A DNA stretch of 64,000 nt, from NCBI GenBank assembly GCA_021770095.1, contig JAETRQ010000001.1, forward strand, positions 1 to 64,000, given 5' to 3'. A program made the position numbers and the translations under genes. The stretch is from Eubacteriaceae bacterium. GTDB taxonomy: Bacteria > Bacillota > Clostridia > Oscillospirales > Acutalibacteraceae. The notes beneath the pieces are model-generated. The model was not told the origin of the DNA. It searched no databases and saw only the letters and a list, made by a program, of their open reading frames with translations. Positions 59,422 through 64,000 of this stretch are shown here, piece by piece. The first letter of the stretch is position 1. Each line of letters opens with the position of its first letter.

Positions 59422-59820
59422 TTATTCATCGGGAAATACAATTTTAACAGCACTTTTTTTGTTATAGTTTGCAATTTCTTCTTTGAGCATAACCAACTCA
59501 TCATCATTAATCGGCTGTTCTTCTTCAGGATAATCCCAATGGTCAAAAGGATTTTTTCGGGTACAAATCATTTGTCCGTCAGCAAGTATCCATGGGAAGT
59601 AAATAATCTTACGCTTATTTTTTATAAAATAGAGTATCCCTGTATTGCCGTTTGATACATTTTTAAAATGAGCAAGACTTTTTGCCCCTTTTATCAAAAT
59701 CCGTATCTTTTGGTCACGCGGAAGTTTGTTAAACATCCATCGGTTAAGCAACGGTAAAATAAACAAGCCCAAAATAAGAATTACAAAAATAATAATGAAT
59801 ATAATCTGTAATTTGCTCAT
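59422..59820 (-). CDS. Small membrane-anchored protein of unknown function
   Basis: I do not recognise a family. The 132-residue protein has one strongly hydrophobic helix (about 5-26) and then a basic segment (NRWMFNKLPRDQKIRILIKGAKS). The soluble remainder is rich in aromatic and charged residues (KRKIIYFPWILADGQMICTRKNPFDHWDYPEEEQ). It has no signal-peptidase site, so it is probably anchored with the soluble part inside. Its ATG overlaps the alpha-mannosidase stop by four bases, so it is translationally coupled to that enzyme. A linked role is possible, but nothing in the sequence shows it. Confidence 0.6.
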   Translation of the reverse strand: MSKLQIIFIIIFVILILGLFILPLLNRWMFNKLPRDQKIRILIKGAKSLAHFKNVSNGNTGILYFIKNKRKIIYFPWILADGQMICTRKNPFDHWDYPEEEQPINDDELVMLKEEIANYNKKSAVKIVFPDE

Positions 59821-62744
59821 ATTTCTACTCCGATAGTTATGATTTCAAACGGACTGAATTCTATTACATCTGTTTCTCCCTCAACTTCTTCAAGCATATT
59901 GAGGAGTTTAACCTTTTGTGAAAGTTGGATTTTACCGCGTCTGCCGTCCTGTTCACTGAGACGGATAACAGTCATTGATCCGTCCTCACTTTTCTTCATT
60001 GCCTGAAGATAGAGGGGTTCATAAGTGTCACCTGTATAAACAGCATCTGATTTGATAAGCGGAATATTATACTGATAGGCTGTTTTATTTATTCCTGCAT
60101 CTATGGCATTACCGCTGTGCGGCATAATCATATAGCAGAAATTGTGGTGACCGATGTCACTCGTCACATCAGGTCTGATTGTGGCTCGCAGGAGGGAAAG
60201 TGACATTGTATTATTATCAAACCCAATACCGTATTTTCCGTCATTTATCAAAGCAATACCGCCGTCAGTCTCAGCAATATCTGCCCACTTATGATGACAG
60301 GTCTCAAATCTTGCCTGCTGCCATGAAGTGTTTTTATGCGTATCTCTTTCAATAAATCCTGCTGAAGTATCACAAAGTGCTTTTCGGCTCAAAATATTAC
60401 AGCCAAACTCCGCTTTGGCGAGTTTGTGTTTTTCATTCCAGTCAACAATATTTTCAACTTCAATTCCCCTGCTTCTTCTGAAAAGTCTGACAAGCATTGT
60501 CCACTCGGAACTTTCGGTTGCAAGAATCGTTTTGAAAACTGCACATTCGCCGTCACTTTCTGCGAAAGCAAGCGGCTCTTTAACAATTATATCAATCTGC
60601 TTATCTTTGTAATTGGGAAGAATATCCCACGCATCATAATTTCCCGGGCAATCGGCATAGATTTTTAATTTATTAAAATCTCCGTTAACCCACTGGCGGT
60701 CAAGTTCTTTATCATACAAAGAGGCGATTGAACCATCATTGTTAAAGAGAATAGAATAATACGGCGTTTCAACTGTATCCGTAACTGTTATCCACTCTTT
60801 GCCGTACTTAGTTGCTCTGAGGTTAGAGGAGGAAAGAGCAGCAATATTAGGAACAATCCAGTTTCCCCTGACTCCATAACGGCTTGATGTACCCTTTTTG
60901 TTCGGTACAAAAGTTAATGCATCACGCTTAAAATTGAGCGTATTAAAATACTTTGAGCCGCTGCCGATGATTGAATCAACTTTTTCTTCAATTTCATTAT
61001 AATCTGCCATTGCATCTTCATAAACCGGATGAATATGTGAGCCGGGCAGAATATCATGAAACTGATTGATAAGAAGTTTTTTATAAATTTCTGTTATCGT
61101 TTCTGTATTATTCTCATTTCTTAATACAGAAAGAAGTTCTGCATCACGCAGTTTATATTCAAGACGTCTGTTTGCACGCTTCATATCTGACTTTGTAGTG
61201 AAAGTACCGCGATGCATCTCAAGATAAAGTTCGCCGTCCCATACTTCAAGATTTTTATTATCTTTCAAATTCTTTTCAAGAAATTCAGCACCGCCCATAT
61301 GTTGGCATTTAGGCATAATTGAAAGTTTATCAAACCTATGCATAAGTTCAATCATTTCTTCTGTACAGCCTGAACCGCCGTCACCATAACCAAACATATT
61401 CATAGTCTGGCCGCCGCTGTCTTTATCTATATAAGAATCCCAGTTTTCCTGAATTTGTGAAGGCATATTCCATGTAATAAAATGAGTCGGCGGAACACAG
61501 GCAAAAACCTGAGAACCGTCAATACCTTTCCATATAAAATTATTATGCGGAAATCTATTCGTATCGTTCCATGTTGACATTTTATTTGAAACAAAATATT
61601 CCACGCCGCTCTTTTTCAGTATCTGGGGAAGTATCCAACTGTTACCGAAAACATCAGGCAGCCACGCATTGTTAACCGTCCTGCCAAACATTCTTTTGTA
61701 AGTCTGCTGTCCGTAAAGACACTGACGAATTAAAGATTCTGCAGACGGAATATTACAGTCAGGTTCAACATACATAGCACCGACAGGTTCAAACTGTCCG
61801 TTAGCAACTTTTTCTTTGAGTTCAGAAAAAACTTCAGGATAATACTTTTCAAGTGTTTCATAAACATATGGCTGCGTATGCGTATACTTAAAATCAGGAT
61901 ATTTATCCATAAGACGGAGTTGGATAAGAACCGTTCTCAGATTTTTTTGCACACTGTGAATTCTGCGCCAGTAATATGCTATATCAAGATGAGAATGCGC
62001 AATAAGTGCAACATCACCGCTGCCCTTATAATTGTCATTTGAAAATACAACTTCATCAAGATATTTTTGACATTCATCAATACCTGTCAGTTCTTCACTG
62101 TCAAAATCAATAAAGTTCATCGCATTATTCAGTTCACGATTAAGGAATGCACGATAATCTTCATCAAAAGAATCACTCTTTGCAATATCAAGCAGAAGTT
62201 CAAAATCCCATACTAAGTCCTGAACCTTATGATTAACAGTACATATATAAGCACCTTCAAATATCTGACGGCAGCCTCGAACCGAAAGGGATTCAGGATT
62301 ACGCTCATCGTCAGGTTTGGAGCGATTATACCCCATCATTTCAAAATGAAGTGTCTTTGCAGCATCAACATAAGGTGAAATGAGCATTCTCTCCCTGTTA
62401 GGATCAACACCGCCGATATATTTACCGTTCACTTTAACACAAATTTCTGCCGCTGTTTTGAGAGAAAACCAGAGTTCCCTGCCCTGCAGTTCGTCAGGAA
62501 TATTGACATCAGCCTTGATAAATGCAGTTCCGTCAGGAGTGAAATACATATCACCTTTATTCAAAGGTCTGTAATCATCGGAATAATATTCAAACTCCAT
62601 TTCCGAAATCTGACGGGCATCACGGATAAGAAGATTTTCAATTTCCCACTTCGTGTCATAAATATGTCTTTTCAGCCAGCCAAACCTCAAATCAGTCCAT
62701 TCTTCGGGGCGCATGGAACGCCTGATAACTTTAACATGTGCCAT
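59817..62744 (-). CDS. Alpha-mannosidase, glycoside hydrolase family 38
   Basis: A 975-residue retaining alpha-mannosidase without a signal peptide, so probably cytoplasmic, acting on imported manno-oligosaccharides. The catalytic domain begins near residue 244 with IAHSHLDIAYYW (zinc ligands His252 and Asp254) and the nucleophile Asp364 in WLPDVFGNSW. A second zinc His is expected in INQFHDILPGSHIHPVYED. C-terminal beta-sandwich domains follow (about 640-975). The N-terminal 240 residues are a further beta domain typical of bacterial GH38. The neighbours, a phosphohexomutase and a NifU-like protein, fit use of released mannose after phosphorylation, though no transporter is seen. Linkage preference is unknown. 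Confidence 0.93.
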   Translation of the reverse strand: MAHVKVIRRSMRPEEWTDLRFGWLKRHIYDTKWEIENLLIRDARQISEMEFEYYSDDYRPLNKGDMYFTPDGTAFIKADVNIPDELQGRELWFSLKTAAEICVKVNGKYIGGVDPNRERMLISPYVDAAKTLHFEMMGYNRSKPDDERNPESLSVRGCRQIFEGAYICTVNHKVQDLVWDFELLLDIAKSDSFDEDYRAFLNRELNNAMNFIDFDSEELTGIDECQKYLDEVVFSNDNYKGSGDVALIAHSHLDIAYYWRRIHSVQKNLRTVLIQLRLMDKYPDFKYTHTQPYVYETLEKYYPEVFSELKEKVANGQFEPVGAMYVEPDCNIPSAESLIRQCLYGQQTYKRMFGRTVNNAWLPDVFGNSWILPQILKKSGVEYFVSNKMSTWNDTNRFPHNNFIWKGIDGSQVFACVPPTHFITWNMPSQIQENWDSYIDKDSGGQTMNMFGYGDGGSGCTEEMIELMHRFDKLSIMPKCQHMGGAEFLEKNLKDNKNLEVWDGELYLEMHRGTFTTKSDMKRANRRLEYKLRDAELLSVLRNENNTETITEIYKKLLINQFHDILPGSHIHPVYEDAMADYNEIEEKVDSIIGSGSKYFNTLNFKRDALTFVPNKKGTSSRYGVRGNWIVPNIAALSSSNLRATKYGKEWITVTDTVETPYYSILFNNDGSIASLYDKELDRQWVNGDFNKLKIYADCPGNYDAWDILPNYKDKQIDIIVKEPLAFAESDGECAVFKTILATESSEWTMLVRLFRRSRGIEVENIVDWNEKHKLAKAEFGCNILSRKALCDTSAGFIERDTHKNTSWQQARFETCHHKWADIAETDGGIALINDGKYGIGFDNNTMSLSLLRATIRPDVTSDIGHHNFCYMIMPHSGNAIDAGINKTAYQYNIPLIKSDAVYTGDTYEPLYLQAMKKSEDGSMTVIRLSEQDGRRGKIQLSQKVKLLNMLEEVEGETDVIEFSPFEIITIGVEI

Positions 62745-62759
62745 AAATTATCCTTCCCC

Positions 62760-63002
62760 TTACATATCCTGAAAATATGGTTTTTTGCGTATTGGATTAA
62801 CCTTAACCGTTTTGTTCAAATCTTTTTTAATCTGTTCTTCAATCCAGTCTGTACAGCGATTTAAAATCAGACATTTTGAACACTCGCCTCTGAATCTTAA
62901 TGTGAGTATATCCTCATCCAATGAAACGAATTCCACCCAACCGCCGTCACCTTGCAGTTTTGGCTGCAAAACAGATTCAACATAGTTTTGTACTTTATTC
63001 AT
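62760..63002 (-). CDS. NifU-like C-terminal domain protein
   Basis: An 80-residue protein of the NifU C-terminal/Nfu family, which transiently carries iron-sulfur clusters to target proteins. The conserved LQGDGGWVEFVSLDEDILTLRFRG leads into the Cys pair Cys41 and Cys44 (CSKC), the cluster ligands. Cys50 is an extra residue. Helices about 5-15 and 52-65 complete the fold. Some members of this small group work in redox sensing rather than assembly. It is 15 bases before the mannosidase start and downstream of the phosphohexomutase, so it is probably part of that transcript. The metabolic link to either neighbour is not evident. Confidence 0.85.
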   Translation of the reverse strand: MNKVQNYVESVLQPKLQGDGGWVEFVSLDEDILTLRFRGECSKCLILNRCTDWIEEQIKKDLNKTVKVNPIRKKPYFQDM

Positions 63003-63034
63003 ACTACTCTCCGAATTATCATTTTAATATTCAA

Positions 63035-64000
63035 TCATTGCCTAATGATACTGCTGATTTTTTCTCTTATATTTTTAAGTCTGCGCTGTGCATTGTTTTT
63101 ATCTTCATCAACAATTGAATAATAAATTTTAATTTTCGGCTCAGTGCCTGAAGGACGTATTGCCATCCACGAGCCATCATTCCATATATATTTCAGCACA
63201 TTTTCTTTTGGCAAATCACGGATACCTGTACTGAAATCAACTACTTCCTCAATACCGTCAAATAAGTCTTTGCCTGTATTTCTGAAATAAGTCATAAGGT
63301 TCTGTATTTTTTCTGCACCGTCTTTGCCTTTCAAAACAAAAGAGTCAAGATAATCAAGATAATATCCATATTCATCATAAATTTCATTCAGTCCGTCAAC
63401 AAGTGTTTTGCCCTGATTTTTGTACCAAGCAGCCATCTGACAGATAAGCATGGATGAAACAACTGCATCTTTATCTCTTGCGTGGGTACCGACAAGATAA
63501 CCATATGACTCCTCATAACCAATAACAAATTCCTGCTCATTGGTTGACTCATATTTATTAATTTTGTCACCTATGTATTTGAAGCCCGTAAGTGTTTCCT
63601 CAATAATCAGACCAAACTTTCTTGCAATATTTGCACCGAGTTCAGAGGTAACAATTGTTTTCACCAAAGTTGATTTTGGATTGAGCGTATTCTTTTTCAT
63701 AGTCAGAACAAATTTAACAAGCAATGCACCAGTCTGATTACCTGTCAGGAGTTTATAATCCAAACCGTCTTTCACGGCAATTCCGACTCTGTCACAATCA
63801 GGGTCTGTGCCGAGAACTAAGTCCGCGTCAATCTCCCTTGCTTTATCAATTGCAATGGTGAGCGCATCTTTTTCTTCAGGATTTGGAGAACGAACAGTTG
63901 AAAAATTGCCGTCAGGTAATTCCTGTTCCTTAACAACAGTAACATTGAAGTCAGCAAGCATTCTTCTGACAGGAATGTTACCTGTGCCGTGCAACGGTGT
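63035..64000 (-). CDS. Phosphoglucomutase/phosphomannomutase, C-terminal part (cut by window edge)
   Basis: The C-terminal 322 or so residues of an alpha-D-phosphohexomutase that interconverts hexose-1- and hexose-6-phosphates; the start lies beyond the right edge. Visible are TPLHGTGN at the edge, the metal loop GTDPDCDRVGIAV, the sugar-recognition loop GYEESYGYLVG, and the phosphate-binding loop RPSGTEPKIKIYY. The serine phosphate loop would be in the missing part. The sequence with LKYIWNDGSWMAIRPSGTEPK is nearest to PgcA-type phosphoglucomutases of Bacillota. Beside an alpha-mannosidase, phosphomannomutase activity is possible too. Confidence 0.9.
   Translation of the reverse strand, partial: TPLHGTGNIPVRRMLADFNVTVVKEQELPDGNFSTVRSPNPEEKDALTIAIDKAREIDADLVLGTDPDCDRVGIAVKDGLDYKLLTGNQTGALLVKFVLTMKKNTLNPKSTLVKTIVTSELGANIARKFGLIIEETLTGFKYIGDKINKYESTNEQEFVIGYEESYGYLVGTHARDKDAVVSSMLICQMAAWYKNQGKTLVDGLNEIYDEYGYYLDYLDSFVLKGKDGAEKIQNLMTYFRNTGKDLFDGIEEVVDFSTGIRDLPKENVLKYIWNDGSWMAIRPSGTEPKIKIYYSIVDEDKNNAQRRLKNIREKISSIIRQ

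Noticed and set aside
1-64000. CRISPR arrays, insertion sequences, integrases or prophage
   Set aside because: No regularly spaced repeats, transposase or integrase genes, or terminal inverted repeats were noticed; the only repeats are within and between the three wall-binding repeat genes.

Overview
The window is a gene-dense, AT-rich stretch of a bacterial chromosome. It reads as a spore-forming, low-GC Gram-positive anaerobe of the Clostridia. The evidence is the spoIIAA-spoIIAB-sigF operon, sigK, a YtfJ/GerW-like gene, a T-box leader on valS, class 1B dihydroorotate dehydrogenase (pyrD/pyrK), a PyrB/PyrI aspartate transcarbamoylase, choline-binding-type repeats, a single dockerin-like repeat and a rubredoxin. 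A ruminococcal (Oscillospiraceae) relative is my best guess, but that is inference. I see no mobile elements, CRISPR arrays or phage genes.

Layout. 1-270: an rRNA-type promoter points out of the left edge, back to back with the metA promoter. 1.25-4.3 kb: three tandem secreted repeat proteins. 4.4-5.8 kb: the spoIIA operon. 5.9-9.9 kb: T-box-controlled valS-folC. 9.98-10.5 kb: a strongly promoted, highly structured RNA with no long ORF. 10.6-11.2 kb: a DUF1292 gene followed by a probable 6S RNA. 11.2-12.6 kb: a secreted transglutaminase-like protein. 12.7-15.9 kb: a three-subunit biotin carboxyltransferase operon. 16-26.4 kb: twelve same-strand genes, mostly overlapping, from a lipoprotein and a two-component pair through DUF1385, prmC, an M50 protease, scpA, scpB, DUF2953, ytfJ and dacF to rluB. 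26.5-31.2 kb: a membrane-anchored hydrolase, DUF2804, and upp with a uracil permease. 31.4-37.6 kb: uvrB, a MATE transporter and uvrA behind a candidate SOS box, divergent from an uninterrupted sigK. 38.5-43 kb: an orphan fumarase beta subunit, a small coiled-coil protein and two parvulin-type foldases. 43.2-45.3 kb: a plus-strand polysaccharide ligase/polymerase and an acetyltransferase. 45.3-55.3 kb: the complete UMP operon pyrC-carA-carB-pyrK-pyrD-pyrF-pyrE-pyrB-pyrI. 55.4-59.4 kb: cca, a CmpB-like membrane protein, a GntR-controlled ABC transporter and a rubredoxin. 59.4-64 kb: a phosphohexomutase (cut by the right edge), a NifU-like protein, a GH38 alpha-mannosidase and a small membrane protein.

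How it fits together. The content is mostly housekeeping: pyrimidine synthesis and salvage, nucleotide excision repair, tRNA charging and maturation, chromosome condensation, sporulation sigma cascade, cell-wall remodelling and protein export. The parts I find least explained are the structured RNA at about 9.98-10.5 kb, a transcarboxylase-like operon that lacks the membrane decarboxylase subunit, and the mosaic family of three repeat proteins.

Start codons were chosen by Shine-Dalgarno spacing. In several genes this moves the start inside the longest open frame, as noted per entry.
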